A stretch of 64,000 nucleotides of DNA from Veillonella caviae (GCF_003992125.1 NZ_RQUY01000006.1:40019-104018), one strand, 5' to 3'; counted from the first letter of the stretch, positions 43,633-53,078 are shown. Numbers and translations: made by a program. Notes: generated by a model from the sequence alone, not told the origin.

Positions 43633-44286
43633 ATGGATTATTTATTGCAAATTATCCCCACTATTGCCGATGGGTTAAAGGTAACTATATCCCTGTTTTG
43701 TGTGGTGTGGATTTTGTCTATTCCAGGGGGCATTGTACTAGCATTATTGCGCCTATCTAAATTACCGCTAATCGATAAAATCGTTGAGGCTTTCGTGTAT
43801 CTAATGCGCGGCACCCCTTTGATGTTGCAAATTTTATTTATGTATTTTGCGCTGCCTATTATGACGGATGGTGCCATTCAAATGGATGATGCCACTGCAG
43901 CGGTAGTGACATTCGTATTAAATTACGCAGCTTATTTATGTGAGATTTTCCGCGGTGGTATTCAATCTATTCCGCGTGGTCAATATGAAGGTGCTAAGGT
44001 ACTTGGGTTTACATATGGTCAAACGATGCGTACCATTATTTTGCCACAAATGTTTAAACGCGTATTGCCTCCATTGGCGAATGAAACGATTAATTTGCTC
44101 AAGGATACATCTCTCGTATATGTATTGGCCATGAATGATATTTTGCGTATTACAAAATCTATCGTGCAACGAGATTTTGATATTTCTGCGTTCATCGTAG
44201 CAGCTATATTCTATTTGATTTTTACATTTATTTTGACGAATATTTTCAATTATTTGGAAAAACGTTTCTCTGTATACGACGAATAA
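43633..44286 (+). CDS. amino-acid ABC transporter permease (HisM family)
   Basis: A 217-residue membrane permease with about five spans. The coupling loop near residue 120 reads GQYEGAKVLGFTYGQTMRTIILPQ, typical of polar amino-acid importers. MRGTPLMLQ earlier is also family-specific. AAGGAG precedes the ATG at 43633; an upstream in-frame start lacks a site. It works with the preceding binding protein and the following ATPase. Confidence 0.92.
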   Translation: MDYLLQIIPTIADGLKVTISLFCVVWILSIPGGIVLALLRLSKLPLIDKIVEAFVYLMRGTPLMLQILFMYFALPIMTDGAIQMDDATAAVVTFVLNYAAYLCEIFRGGIQSIPRGQYEGAKVLGFTYGQTMRTIILPQMFKRVLPPLANETINLLKDTSLVYVLAMNDILRITKSIVQRDFDISAFIVAAIFYLIFTFILTNIFNYLEKRFSVYDE

Positions 44287-44295
44287 GAGGTAATT

Positions 44296-45054
44296 ATGGC
44301 TTTTGTAAATATGGAACGCATAGAGAAACAATTTAATAATCAGACAGTATTAAAAGATGTTTCTTTGCAAATGAACAAAGGGGAAATCGTATCTATTATC
44401 GGTCCCTCTGGTTCTGGTAAATCTACATTTTTGCGCTGTTTAGGGCAGTTGGAAACTATTGATGGTGGCGCTATTACCGTAGATGGTATAACTTTGGTTT
44501 CTACAGATAGTAGTGGCATGGTGCATTATGCAAATAAACAAACGATGCACGATTTACTTCTTCGCATGGGCATGGTATTCCAATCATTTAATTTATTTCC
44601 ACATATGACGGTACTAGAAAATATTATGGTAGCACCACGCATGGTGAAAGCCATGAAAGATGCTGAGATTTTACCGATTGCAGAACGATTGCTCAATAAG
44701 GTAGGGCTTTGGGAAAAACGTGATATGTATCCATCTCGTCTATCTGGCGGGCAACAACAGCGGGTTGCTATAGCTCGTGCATTAGCAATGAATCCTGAAA
44801 TTATGTTATTCGATGAACCTACGTCTGCACTAGATCCTGAGCTAACTGGAGAAGTATTGAAAACCATAAAACAATTGGCCGATGATCACATGACTATGAT
44901 TATCGTAACTCATGAAATGAACTTTGCCCGTGAAGTATCAGATCGTATTATTTTTATGGCCGATGGTGTCATTCAAGAAGAGGGCTCTCCTGAACAAATC
45001 TTTACAAACCCACAGTCGCCACGGACTAAAGCATTTTTAGAAAATATGCTGTAA
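44296..45054 (+). CDS. amino-acid ABC transporter ATP-binding protein (GlnQ family)
   Basis: A 252-residue ATPase. Walker A is GPSGSGKST near residue 35, the signature is LSGGQQQR near 152, and Walker [15 protein letters not shown] ends the set. A modest insertion ([17 protein letters not shown]) appears before the Q-loop FQSFNLFPH. The start is nine bases after the permease stop with AAGAGG upstream. Confidence 0.92.
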   Translation: MAFVNMERIEKQFNNQTVLKDVSLQMNKGEIVSIIGPSGSGKSTFLRCLGQLETIDGGAITVDGITLVSTDSSGMVHYANKQTMHDLLLRMGMVFQSFNLFPHMTVLENIMVAPRMVKAMKDAEILPIAERLLNKVGLWEKRDMYPSRLSGGQQQRVAIARALAMNPEIMLFDEPTSALDPELTGEVLKTIKQLADDHMTMIIVTHEMNFAREVSDRIIFMADGVIQEEGSPEQIFTNPQSPRTKAFLENML

Positions 45055-45078
45055 ATAATATGTTATATTTTAATTTGC

Positions 45079-45147
45079 ACAACTCTGATAGAATAGAGTT
45101 GTACAGAGTTAATATCGATTACCACCTATGGAATTATAGGTGGTAAT
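45079..45147 (+). repeat. two inverted repeats ahead of the secreted protein gene
   Basis: The first is ACAACTCT (45079-45086) with AGAGTTGT (45095-45102). The second, ATTACCACCTAT (45118-45129) with ATAGGTGGTAAT (45136-45147), is a perfect 12-bp hairpin with a 6-base loop. The second ends seven bases before the ribosome site of the next gene. Either could terminate the transporter operon or control the following gene. Confidence 0.5.
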
Positions 45148-45169
45148 TCCATATAAGAAAGGCAATACG

Positions 45170-46435
45170 ATGAAATTACCTATTATATTAGCACTAACGG
45201 GATTGTCTATTATTACACCGGTTGCGTATGCAACGGAGACGATTCCGGCGACGCCGAAGGCAATTAGTGCATCTCAACAAGATGCGACGTCGGTGTTACC
45301 TGAACAGTATAAACAATATGCAACGAAAATGAAAACCGTCGTGACGGACCGAAAAAATGGATATACTTTTACCATCCCTTGGCGTGTTAGCGATGGCGTG
45401 ATGATTGATATGGATGTGCGTAGTGAAAGCGAGCATATTCAAGGATATTCGTTTAATTTGACGGGACCAAATCAAGAGGATGCGTATACGGTATCTTTTA
45501 CGAAACGCAATAATACACCGCAAGGTAAGGTATCTCAAAAGGTGTGGAATACGACGTGGTACGATGTGCCCATTAAGGGGATGAGCGATGACGAATATCT
45601 CCGCATTTGGCGCCAACATAGCAATGTGTTTGAAAATAATGAGGTGGTAGGGGGATTTTTCTCTAAAAAAGGTGCTCAAGCAGCTCGTTGGAGTAAGATT
45701 ACGCCTAAATCCTATTCCGATATGAGTTCTACATTACCAGTTCATTCTATATTTGAAGCGGAATTTATTATGGAAAAGGATCCTACCCATCGTTATAATT
45801 TGGTGAGCACCTATCCACCTATTCAATCAGGATTTATGGAACAAGGATTATTAGAAACTACTATTCCATCTTTTAGTTTGTTAAACACTGCGGGCGGTAG
45901 TTCTACCATTAAAGGAGTGAAACAATTCTTAACGGGGACTAGCGATATCGTTGTGGCTGATGGTATAAAGTTTACTTATCCGAAGGGGTTCACAAGAGTG
46001 AAAGAACCGCGCAAAATTACTTTCACAAAAGATAATATGCGTCTAGAAATTGAAAGTTTCTCTGTACCTATTCAAGCGGTGAGCAGTGCTATGCCAACTA
46101 TGATGGGAAAACAGATGTTAGGGGACCAATATGTTAAATCGCTAGTAGATGTGAATCAAGCCACTATTGAGCATTATGAAACACATATTAATGATGGCGA
46201 TGTGTCCTTCTATGTAGTGGGAACTATGAAAAATCCAGAAACCTCTGATACATCGGCAGCAGAACCGGTAGCATTTGCAGCATCTATTATATTAGGTAGC
46301 GGTAGCAATGTGGGAGTGGCACGGTTAGTAGCACCTGTGGGAACAACATTAACGACACCGCAATTAGTAGAAATCCTAGATGGGTTTAAATTAAACAATA
46401 CATTGAATATTAATAATTCGTCTATAGTTCTTTAA
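45170..46435 (+). CDS. secreted protein of unknown function
   Basis: A 421-residue exported protein that I do not recognise. The signal peptide ends near VAYATE. Two halves look related: NGYTFTIPWRV near residue 65 and DGIKFTYPKGF near residue 265 each start a beta-rich domain, which suggests a tandem duplication. No cysteines for a lipobox, no catalytic motif and no membrane anchor after the signal are visible. AAAGG lies before the ATG at 45170; an ATG ten codons earlier is in poorer context. It is probably monocistronic. Confidence 0.75.
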   Translation: MKLPIILALTGLSIITPVAYATETIPATPKAISASQQDATSVLPEQYKQYATKMKTVVTDRKNGYTFTIPWRVSDGVMIDMDVRSESEHIQGYSFNLTGPNQEDAYTVSFTKRNNTPQGKVSQKVWNTTWYDVPIKGMSDDEYLRIWRQHSNVFENNEVVGGFFSKKGAQAARWSKITPKSYSDMSSTLPVHSIFEAEFIMEKDPTHRYNLVSTYPPIQSGFMEQGLLETTIPSFSLLNTAGGSSTIKGVKQFLTGTSDIVVADGIKFTYPKGFTRVKEPRKITFTKDNMRLEIESFSVPIQAVSSAMPTMMGKQMLGDQYVKSLVDVNQATIEHYETHINDGDVSFYVVGTMKNPETSDTSAAEPVAFAASIILGSGSNVGVARLVAPVGTTLTTPQLVEILDGFKLNNTLNINNSSIVL

Positions 46436-46452
46436 TCTGCAAAAGAATGTGC

Positions 46453-46576
46453 TATAATGTATATAAATCCTCAGAAGAAAAGAGGAGTTTTCCTAGTTCG
46501 TATAGAATATATAAGTATAGACTAAACGATCATTAATCATATCCCCGATGAGGGATTAGAAATAGGAGGGGTTATT
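46453..46576 (+). promoter_or_regulatory. -10 box and leader of the uspA-arsR unit
   Basis: A perfect TATAAT (46453-46458) has no good -35. The ~110-base leader has a short dyad CCTC/GAGG followed by TTTT (46469-46491 area), and a TCCC/GGGA mini-hairpin near 46541-46555 just before the ribosome site. The segment GGAGTT..CCTAGTTCGTA resembles the start of the glmS leader. No known riboswitch class is recognised. Confidence 0.4.
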
Positions 46577-47023
46577 ATGGTTACCTACAAAACTATTGTT
46601 GTACCTACTGATGGTTCTGAAAATGCGAAACGTGCATTGGAACATGCATTAGCTGTAGCAGACCGCAACCAAGCGGAATTAATTGTTGTTCACGTAGCGA
46701 ACATCGTATCTGCTATTTCTAACTTTGACCAAACACCGATTAGTGGTGGCTATGTGTCAGAGCAAATTGCAGAAGACATGGAAGAAACTGGCAAAGAGAT
46801 TTTAAACGATGTGGTGAAACATATTCCTGCAGGCGTTAAAATTAAAAGCGTATTCGAAGTTGGCTCTCCTGGACCTGCTCTCTTGGCAGTGGCTAAGAAA
46901 TACAATGCAGATCTTATCGTAATGGGCAGCCGTGGCCTTGGACCATTGAAAGGCTTGTTCATGGGTAGTGTAAGTAGTTATGTAACTAGTCATTCCTCTT
47001 GTCCAGTATTGGTTGTAAAATAA
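46577..47023 (+). CDS. uspA: universal stress protein
   Basis: A 148-residue UspA-domain protein. It begins YKTIVVPTDGSENAKRAL and ends with the ATP-binding pattern GSRGLGPLKG...GSVSSYV and CPVLVVK. This is the ATP-binding subclass. USP proteins respond to starvation and oxidative stress; the specific role is unknown. GGAGGGG lies before the start. Its stop codon shares a base with the ATG of the regulator that follows. Confidence 0.92.
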   Translation: MVTYKTIVVPTDGSENAKRALEHALAVADRNQAELIVVHVANIVSAISNFDQTPISGGYVSEQIAEDMEETGKEILNDVVKHIPAGVKIKSVFEVGSPGPALLAVAKKYNADLIVMGSRGLGPLKGLFMGSVSSYVTSHSSCPVLVVK

Positions 47024-47313
47024 TGACTAACAATAATGGGAATTTGTTAAAATTAGCAGAATTGTTTAAGATTTTAGGCGATCCAACGCGTTTAAAAATC
47101 GTTCAGTTATTATTAGAAAATGAGATGTGTGTGAACCACATTGCAGAAACGATGGGGATGGGGCAATCCGCTATTTCTCATCAATTGCGCGTATTGCGCC
47201 AAGCTCGATTGGTAACATATCGCAAAGAAGGTAAAACAGCATATTATTCCTTAAATGATGACCATGTAGAAGGACTTGTTCGTATGGGCATGGACCATGT
47301 GGCGCATCAGTAG
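47023..47313 (+). CDS. ArsR/SmtB-family transcriptional regulator
   Basis: A 96-residue winged-helix repressor. DPTRLKIVQLLL leads to the recognition helix QSAISHQLRVLRQARLVTYRKEGKTAYYSL. A cysteine in ENEMCVNHIAE is near the metal site used by CadC/SmtB-type sensors (ELCVCD), but the second cysteine is absent. A His-rich end (DDHVEGLVRMGMDHVAHQ) resembles the alpha-5 site of zinc sensors such as SmtB and CzrA. It overlaps uspA by one base, so the two are translationally coupled. Confidence 0.88.
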   Translation: MTNNNGNLLKLAELFKILGDPTRLKIVQLLLENEMCVNHIAETMGMGQSAISHQLRVLRQARLVTYRKEGKTAYYSLNDDHVEGLVRMGMDHVAHQ

Positions 47314-47320
47314 GATACAG

Positions 47321-47358
47321 GAAAACCGTCTACTCTTGTAAAGGTAGACGGTTTTCTC
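47321..47358 (+). terminator. terminator after uspA-arsR
   Basis: GAAAACCGTCTAC (47321-47333) pairs with GTAGACGGTTTTC (47344-47356). It is a strong 13-bp stem and may serve both strands, since the next gene converges. Confidence 0.88.
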
Positions 47359-47470
47359 AGTTTTTATGATTGTTTCGCTTTGGAGTACCTATATATTAGA
47401 ATTAGCAGCTAGGTGTATATCCACACGAGTAATGTATATATAAACATAGTACGGTGTGTTTATGAATTAT

Positions 47471-48457
47471 TTAAATAGGAAATAGATAATACGCCATGGT
47501 AATAAATATTGGCATCGTTATGGCGGATAGAATCGTGGATCCCATAACGATTTGTGTAGCATACTCCGGATTGTTTTTCATTTCTATAGCGATAAGAGCC
47601 ATATTAATAGCACTAGGAACACTATAAGTAATGATAATGGTTTGTGCCGCAATAGGGTGCATAGGACCGTAGAAATTGATGAATAGTAATGTTACTCCTG
47701 CTGCTAGAATCGGACTAGCTACTAATCGCAATACTGCGGCGAGCATGACGTCCCCCTTAAAGAAGTTGAGCGGTGTTCGATTAATTTGCACCCCTAAGGC
47801 GAGCATAGCCACACCGACGAAGGCATTGGCAAAAATATTGAGTGGTGCATAGGCGAATAAATTGTGTAAATCATAGGGTAATAATTTTGCTAATAGCGCT
47901 ATCGGTACAGCATATACCATAGGCATATGAAATACTACTCGTAGGGCATCACGAGCACTCAAACGTCCTGCACCAGCTTGGTAGAAACCAAAGGTGTTGC
48001 TTGTAATCGTTTGGATAACCATGATAGATACGACACTTAGCATGCCTAAATCCGCATATGGCGTCTTACCATCTATGATGTACGGGACATTGCTAAACAC
48101 AAATAATGCTAAAGCAACGCCCATATTGCCACAGTTATTGAACATAACACAGTTTTTTAATGTTGCTGTTTTGGCTATATCGTAGCCTTGCCATTTTCCT
48201 ACTACGCTAGACATAATATAGTTTATAATGAGTACTGTTACCGCACAGAGTACGATTTCCAAGGTACTCCATGTAAAATGTGCCTCATAGAGAGACCTAA
48301 ATACAAAGGCTGGTAATAATATATAGAAATTTAATTTGCTTAGTGTATATAAATCGAGTTTAAATTTTTTGTCTAATACGATGCCCATGCTAATGAGCAT
48401 AAATATAGGGACCATAGAATTGATAAAAATATGCCCCATTATAGTGAAAATATTCAT
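47471..48457 (-). CDS. AEC-family (auxin efflux carrier-like) transporter
   Basis: A 328-residue membrane protein with about ten spans in two five-span halves. The first half begins SMVPIFMLISMGIVLDKKF and has NCVMFNNCGNMGVALALF; the second half has GVQINRTPL, ITYSVPSAIN and a final helix. AEC carriers in lactate- and malate-using bacteria export or exchange organic acids such as malate. Three ATGs crowd the start; the one at 48457 has AGGTGA at the best distance. It is divergent from modA. Confidence 0.85.
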   Translation of the reverse strand: MNIFTIMGHIFINSMVPIFMLISMGIVLDKKFKLDLYTLSKLNFYILLPAFVFRSLYEAHFTWSTLEIVLCAVTVLIINYIMSSVVGKWQGYDIAKTATLKNCVMFNNCGNMGVALALFVFSNVPYIIDGKTPYADLGMLSVVSIMVIQTITSNTFGFYQAGAGRLSARDALRVVFHMPMVYAVPIALLAKLLPYDLHNLFAYAPLNIFANAFVGVAMLALGVQINRTPLNFFKGDVMLAAVLRLVASPILAAGVTLLFINFYGPMHPIAAQTIIITYSVPSAINMALIAIEMKNNPEYATQIVMGSTILSAITMPIFITMAYYLFPI

Positions 48458-48732
48458 CATCTCACCTAGATTCATCATCGAATTTATGCGATTTATATCG
48501 CATACTTATATATATTATGTATACTACTATCATATCATATTCTCAATTATTTGTGTGTTGGTGAAAGTAAAGTTCTGAGATATTTTGCATATATAAATAG
48601 CTGAGCTTTATATTAGTAATGAACCCTGTAACCATGAGTTTTTATAGTGAAATTAAGCATGGTATTTATCCATGAATCATGTATAATAAAAAATATATAT
48701 ACTTAATGTAGTTATTTTGATAGGAGGCTATT

Positions 48733-49497
48733 ATGAAACGTTTATTATCTATGATTATGATGATGTGTTTTGCATTGGCTATTGTAGGATGCGGCATGAT
48801 TAGTGATAAGACTAAAGAACAAAAAATTACTATTCAAGCAGCGGCTAGTTTAAAAGGTGCCTTGACGGAACTTTCAGATAATTATAAGAAAGCCCACCAT
48901 TTATCAGATGATCAAATAGCTATTAATTTTGCTGGTTCTGGTACTTTGCGTCAACAAATTGAACAGGGCGCACCAGCAAGTTTATTCATTTCTGCAGACG
49001 AAAAAAATATGAAAATGTTAGAAGAGAAAGATTTAATGACCGATGTAAAGCCCTTTGTTACAAATGAGCTCGTATTAGTAGTACCGAAAGACGGAAGCAA
49101 AGTTACATTGGAACAATTACCAACAGTGAAACGGATTGTATTGGGAAACCCAGACACTGTGCCAGCAGGTAATTATGGCAAGCAAGTATTGACTAAACTA
49201 GGTATGTGGGAACAAGTAGAACCAAATGTAGTATATGCTAAGGATGTAAAAGCAGTTACTGCCGCTATTAGCCAAGGTGCTGGGGATGCTGGTTTTATTT
49301 ATAAAACTGATGCTATCGCAGCCGGTGACGCAGTACAAATCTCGGCCATTACCTCTGCAGATTCCCATGATCCTGTAATTTATCCAATTGGGATTATAAA
49401 AAAATACGACAATGAATTAGCTCGTGATTTTTATAAATATGTAACATCTCCAGAAGGTCAACAGATTTTAGAAAAATACGGATTTACGAAGGGGTAA
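48733..49497 (+). CDS. modA: molybdate ABC transporter substrate-binding lipoprotein
   Basis: A 254-residue ModA protein. The lipobox is IVGC with Cys20. Oxyanion contacts are suggested by AAASLKGALTEL near residue 38, NFAGSGTLRQQIEQGAPASLFISAD, and the AKDVKAVTAAISQGAGDAGFIY region. It captures molybdate or tungstate. AGGAGG lies before the start, and TATAAT at 48682-48687 is a likely -10. It heads modABC, the logical metal source for the molybdenum hydroxylase at 24486-28014. Confidence 0.93.
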   Translation: MKRLLSMIMMMCFALAIVGCGMISDKTKEQKITIQAAASLKGALTELSDNYKKAHHLSDDQIAINFAGSGTLRQQIEQGAPASLFISADEKNMKMLEEKDLMTDVKPFVTNELVLVVPKDGSKVTLEQLPTVKRIVLGNPDTVPAGNYGKQVLTKLGMWEQVEPNVVYAKDVKAVTAAISQGAGDAGFIYKTDAIAAGDAVQISAITSADSHDPVIYPIGIIKKYDNELARDFYKYVTSPEGQQILEKYGFTKG

Positions 49498-49499
49498 TT

Positions 49500-50168
49500 A
49501 TGAATCCTTTTTGGTTATCCATAGGGGTCGCTGTTATAGCCCTCATCATTGTTATTACCATAGGCTTATGTGTTTGTTTTTGGATGAATCGATGGCGTGG
49601 TAATGTTATTGCTTTATTGGATGCTATCATTACATTGCCTTTAGTATTACCTCCGGTAGTGGTAGGTTTTGCTTTGTTGATGGTATTTTCTCCTGGTTAC
49701 GCCTTTGGCGGGTGGTTGGAAAAACATAATTTAGGTGTTGTATTTTCTAGTGCTGGTGCCGTCATTGCGTCTGCAGTTATTTCATTTCCATTATTTTATC
49801 AAACCGTGCGTTCTGCATTACAGTCCGTAGACCATAATATTGAGGACGTGGCGAGAACACTTGGGGCATCGGAGTTGCGTATATTTTTTACTATTTCAAT
49901 TCCTCTTGCTTGGAAAGGGATATTGACTGGTTCTATACTCGCCTTTTGTCGTGCTATGGGCGAGTTTGGGGCTACTATTCTTATTGCCGGCAATATTCCG
50001 GGATTAACACGCACTATGCCACTGGCCATTTATTCCTATGTTGAGGCTGGTCAATATATGGATGCCTTTGAGTTGGTTATATACATTTGTGCTCTTACGT
50101 TGGCTCTGTTGAGCGGTATTCATCTGCTCACTAAAGCTTCTATGTTTCGTAATATTGAACGCAGTTAG
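49500..50168 (+). CDS. modB: molybdate ABC transporter permease
   Basis: A 222-residue permease with five spans. Typical stretches are LPLVLPPVVVGFALL, the coupling loop EDVARTLGASELRIFFTISIPLAWKG and AMGEFGATILIAGNIPG. The start is two bases after the modA stop with AAGGGG upstream. Confidence 0.94.
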   Translation: MNPFWLSIGVAVIALIIVITIGLCVCFWMNRWRGNVIALLDAIITLPLVLPPVVVGFALLMVFSPGYAFGGWLEKHNLGVVFSSAGAVIASAVISFPLFYQTVRSALQSVDHNIEDVARTLGASELRIFFTISIPLAWKGILTGSILAFCRAMGEFGATILIAGNIPGLTRTMPLAIYSYVEAGQYMDAFELVIYICALTLALLSGIHLLTKASMFRNIERS

Positions 50169-50238
50169 ATTAAAACACTTTCTAGTAGTACATTGATGCT
50201 GTATGCTAACAGAATGTATCCTATAGAAAAGGGGAACT

Positions 50239-50883
50239 ATGATTACATTTTCATTTACCGTAGCGAGACCTACTATCATTGTGAAAGCGGATGGCGTTTT
50301 GCCATCTGGTATAACCGTCCTTACTGGTCAATCTGGCAGTGGAAAGAGTACTTTTATAAAAAGTATTGCTGGCCTTGTAAAGCCTAGCACCGGTATTATT
50401 CGTTACGATGAGACTACATGGGTGGATCGGGACCGTAAGGTTTGGGTGCCTGCCCAAGAGCGTCAAGTGGGTTATATGCCGCAAGGAAATATAGTGTTTC
50501 CTCATATGTCGGTGGAAAAAAATATTACTTATAGTAATCGTGGTACACCGAAAATATGTGATGAGTTATTGGTACGCTTGGGCCTTGAAAAATATCGCCA
50601 CACTAAAGCAGGACGGTTATCTGGGGGCGAACAACAACGGGTGGCTTTGGGACGGGCCTTATATTCGAAACCGACCGTACTGTTGCTAGATGAACCCTTA
50701 TCTGCACTAGACTGGAATCTGCGTAAACAAGTACGCCAAGAACTGATGGATATCATCCGTGAATGGGATGTACCGTGTTTGTGGGTTACCCATGATGAAT
50801 CGGATGTAGCCGCAGTGGGGGATAGACATTGGATCTGTGAAGCGGGGATTATTAGAACTGGGTGTATCTGCAAACATACATAA
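50239..50883 (+). CDS. modC: molybdate ABC transporter ATP-binding protein, short form
   Basis: A 214-residue ATPase. Walker A is GQSGSGKST near residue 34, the signature is LSGGEQQR, and Walker B is VLLLDEPLSALD. The molybdate-binding (MOP/TOBE) domain that usually follows in ModC is missing, so this subunit lacks the built-in feedback site. It follows modB by 70 bases with AAAAGGGG at the start. Confidence 0.9.
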   Translation: MITFSFTVARPTIIVKADGVLPSGITVLTGQSGSGKSTFIKSIAGLVKPSTGIIRYDETTWVDRDRKVWVPAQERQVGYMPQGNIVFPHMSVEKNITYSNRGTPKICDELLVRLGLEKYRHTKAGRLSGGEQQRVALGRALYSKPTVLLLDEPLSALDWNLRKQVRQELMDIIREWDVPCLWVTHDESDVAAVGDRHWICEAGIIRTGCICKHT

Positions 50884-50890
50884 CTATATA

Positions 50891-50922
50891 AAAAAGGCAC
50901 CAATTTAATGGTGCCTTTTTGC
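50891..50922 (+). terminator. terminator after modABC
   Basis: AAAAAGGCACCA (50891-50902) pairs with TGGTGCCTTTTT (50909-50920). It is a classic intrinsic terminator with a 6-base loop. Confidence 0.92.
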
Positions 50923-50989
50923 ATGTTAATATATTATATCAAATTTTTTACAGTGCACATTGATATCGTGTAATACATAGTCGTGAAGT

Positions 50990-51895
50990 CTATTTTTGTA
51001 ATATGTTTTTTACTAGCACATTACGCTCATCAGTGGACATCGTTAAATATTCTTTTGATAAGGCTGATACCCAACTGCCATAAACAGGATTAGGTAGCAT
51101 GATGAATTTTGAGCCCCATTCTGATGCGGTATCATCGATTGACTTGTTTCGCTCCTCGATGGTCTTTGATTTTGGTAATGGGAAATCTCCATAATTATCG
51201 CCTACATACAGAATTACATCATGTGTTTCTAAAATCTGATTAAATCGAAGCTGTTTATCACTAGAATCTTTCATCAAGAGAACATGTTCTTTGTCTATTT
51301 GTGGAAATTGCACCGTTTGTAGTGCTTTTAAAGTTGGTTCGAGGTTGACTGGTTCGTAGCGATTGGACACATAGTATATGGCGACACCTTTATCTGCAGT
51401 GGCTTGTAAAAATTCTCTTGCCCCAGGCAATGCATAGGCCGTAGTATCGTGAACAGTTTTACGCCACCATGGTGCTCGATACTGTCCGTTCCCTTTGGCG
51501 GCTTCTTGTGAAAGCGCATCTATATTGGATACTACCGTTTCGTCACAATCAAGAATAATGGCTAATGGTTTATCGCTAGATTTATGATTAGTTATAGATT
51601 TATCTATTTCCATAGAGGCTATATTGTACGCTTGATATGCAAGCGCACGATATTCCGCAGCGGTTTTCATCCACAATAGAGACATCGTTTCTTGCTCTGC
51701 TAATTGTTGTTGTGTAGCTAATAGTGCTGTATCAGTTTCCTGTGCTACCTTGGTTGTAGTTGTTGCCTGTAAAGGGTCAACACTAGTTCCTTGCATTGCA
51801 GTAGTACTGGCGCATGCCTCATAAGTAAAGACTGCAGGTGTTAGTAATAGGCTGAGAATCATAGCCGTGGATATCGTCTTAGTTTTTAACTTCAT
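50990..51895 (-). CDS. secreted acid phosphatase / 5'-nucleotidase, e(P4) family
   Basis: A 301-residue exported HAD-superfamily phosphatase (class IIIB/class C). A signal peptide with a hydrophobic core at 11-24 ends in ACAS; a true lipobox is not evident, unlike lipoprotein e(P4). The catalytic DxDxT reads LDCDETV near residue 117; VSNRYEP is the second motif and VGDNYGDF carries the last Asp pair. In Haemophilus this family dephosphorylates NMN outside the cell for NAD salvage. Given pncB-nadE in this window, a nucleotide-scavenging role is plausible. AAAGGAG precedes the start. Confidence 0.85.
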   Translation of the reverse strand: MKLKTKTISTAMILSLLLTPAVFTYEACASTTAMQGTSVDPLQATTTTKVAQETDTALLATQQQLAEQETMSLLWMKTAAEYRALAYQAYNIASMEIDKSITNHKSSDKPLAIILDCDETVVSNIDALSQEAAKGNGQYRAPWWRKTVHDTTAYALPGAREFLQATADKGVAIYYVSNRYEPVNLEPTLKALQTVQFPQIDKEHVLLMKDSSDKQLRFNQILETHDVILYVGDNYGDFPLPKSKTIEERNKSIDDTASEWGSKFIMLPNPVYGSWVSALSKEYLTMSTDERNVLVKNILQK

Positions 51896-52075
51896 AAGTA
51901 CAACTCCTTTATGATTAAAATATACAATTATATTGATACTGTAGTATGTTCTGTGGAAAGTGTCAATACAGAAAAATTTAATATGTTACATTAAGGTAAA
52001 ATCTGTTGAATTGAGCAAATAAACCTTGTATATTTGGTAAATGGATGATATAAATACATATAACAACATAATTGA

Positions 52076-52153
52076 CCACTAGGGGTGCAGTAGCTGAGAT
52101 TGAATATTCAAAACCCTAGACCTGATTCAGATAATGCTGGCGTAGGAAAGTGG
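52076..52153 (+). ncRNA. TPP riboswitch: TPP riboswitch
   Basis: The leader of thiD holds the THI element. P1 is CCACT (52076-52080) with AGTGG (52149-52153). The pyrimidine-sensor core is GGGGTGC...GCTGAGATTG, then ACCCTAGACCTGATTCAGATAATGCTGGCGTAGGAAAG in pieces across 52112-52150. The CTGAGA and GCGTAGGAAA signatures are intact. Binding of thiamine pyrophosphate would favour the terminator that follows 30 bases later. Confidence 0.93.
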
Positions 52154-52182
52154 AGTGACTCTCTCTGTAGGATAGATATAAC

Positions 52183-52212
52183 AAAGGACCATTCCATGAA
52201 TGGTCCTTTTTG
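52183..52212 (+). terminator. riboswitch-controlled terminator before thiD
   Basis: AAAGGACCATTC (52183-52194) pairs with GAATGGTCCTTT (52198-52209) around CAT, and TT follows. Its position directly after the TPP element shows control by transcription attenuation. Confidence 0.88.
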
Positions 52213-52289
52213 TATTGATTTTAGATGTAGTATATTCGGATTGCTAGGTTGAATGTAAACTGATGCTAATTCTGAGTGGAGGTATTATA

Positions 52290-53078
52290 ATGAAATTGCA
52301 AACAGCCTTAACTATTGCTGGTACTGACCCTAGTGGTGGTGCAGGTATAATGGCAGATTTAAAGTCCTTTCAAAGTCGAGGTGTTTATGGTATGGCAGCT
52401 ATTACATCGGTGGTGGCACAAAATACTATGGGCGTGCAGTTGGTAGAGCATGTGTCGATAGCTATGCTAGAGGCGCAGTTGTACGCTGTATATTCAGATA
52501 TTATGCCTCATGCTGTAAAAACAGGGATGATTGGGGTGCCGGAAATGATGGATGTAATATATCCATATCTCAAAAAGGGAGTTCCTTATGTGATGGATCC
52601 TGTTATGATTGCTACTAGCGGAGATCGATTGATTTCGGAAAAGGCCGTAGAGGTGCTAACAACTAAATTAATACCTTTAGCTACTGTTATTACACCTAAT
52701 CGTAGTGAAGCGGAGGTATTGTCCGGTATGTCTATTGAAACAGAGGAGGACATAAAAAAATCGGCTCAGATTATTCTAAAGGAATTAGGCTCTCAATCGG
52801 TGATTATCAAGGGTGGTCATATTGGCGCTGATGCAACAGATTATTTATTTACTAAAAATGGTGAGTTATATCAATGGAGTAGTCCTAAATTTAATACAAT
52901 CCATACCCATGGTACAGGATGTACCTTTAGTGCTGTTATTACGGCAGAGTTAGCGAAAGGAAAGAGCTTAGTAGATGCCGTCGGTATTGGTAAACAATAT
53001 ATTTCTATGGCTATCGAAATGAATCCAGGATTGGGAGAGGGTCGTGGACCGGTGAATCACATGGCATATACCGATTAA
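52290..53078 (+). CDS. thiD: hydroxymethylpyrimidine / phosphomethylpyrimidine kinase
   Basis: A 262-residue ribokinase-fold enzyme that phosphorylates HMP and HMP-P for thiamine synthesis. It begins ALTIAGTDPSGGAGIMADLKSF, has KTGMIG and PVMIATSG, and ends with the anion hole and catalytic Asp region HTHGTGCTFSAVITAEL. The ATG at 52290 follows GGAGG; an upstream in-frame ATG lies before the site. It is the only thi gene here, so the riboswitch controls a salvage step. Confidence 0.94.
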   Translation: MKLQTALTIAGTDPSGGAGIMADLKSFQSRGVYGMAAITSVVAQNTMGVQLVEHVSIAMLEAQLYAVYSDIMPHAVKTGMIGVPEMMDVIYPYLKKGVPYVMDPVMIATSGDRLISEKAVEVLTTKLIPLATVITPNRSEAEVLSGMSIETEEDIKKSAQIILKELGSQSVIIKGGHIGADATDYLFTKNGELYQWSSPKFNTIHTHGTGCTFSAVITAELAKGKSLVDAVGIGKQYISMAIEMNPGLGEGRGPVNHMAYTD

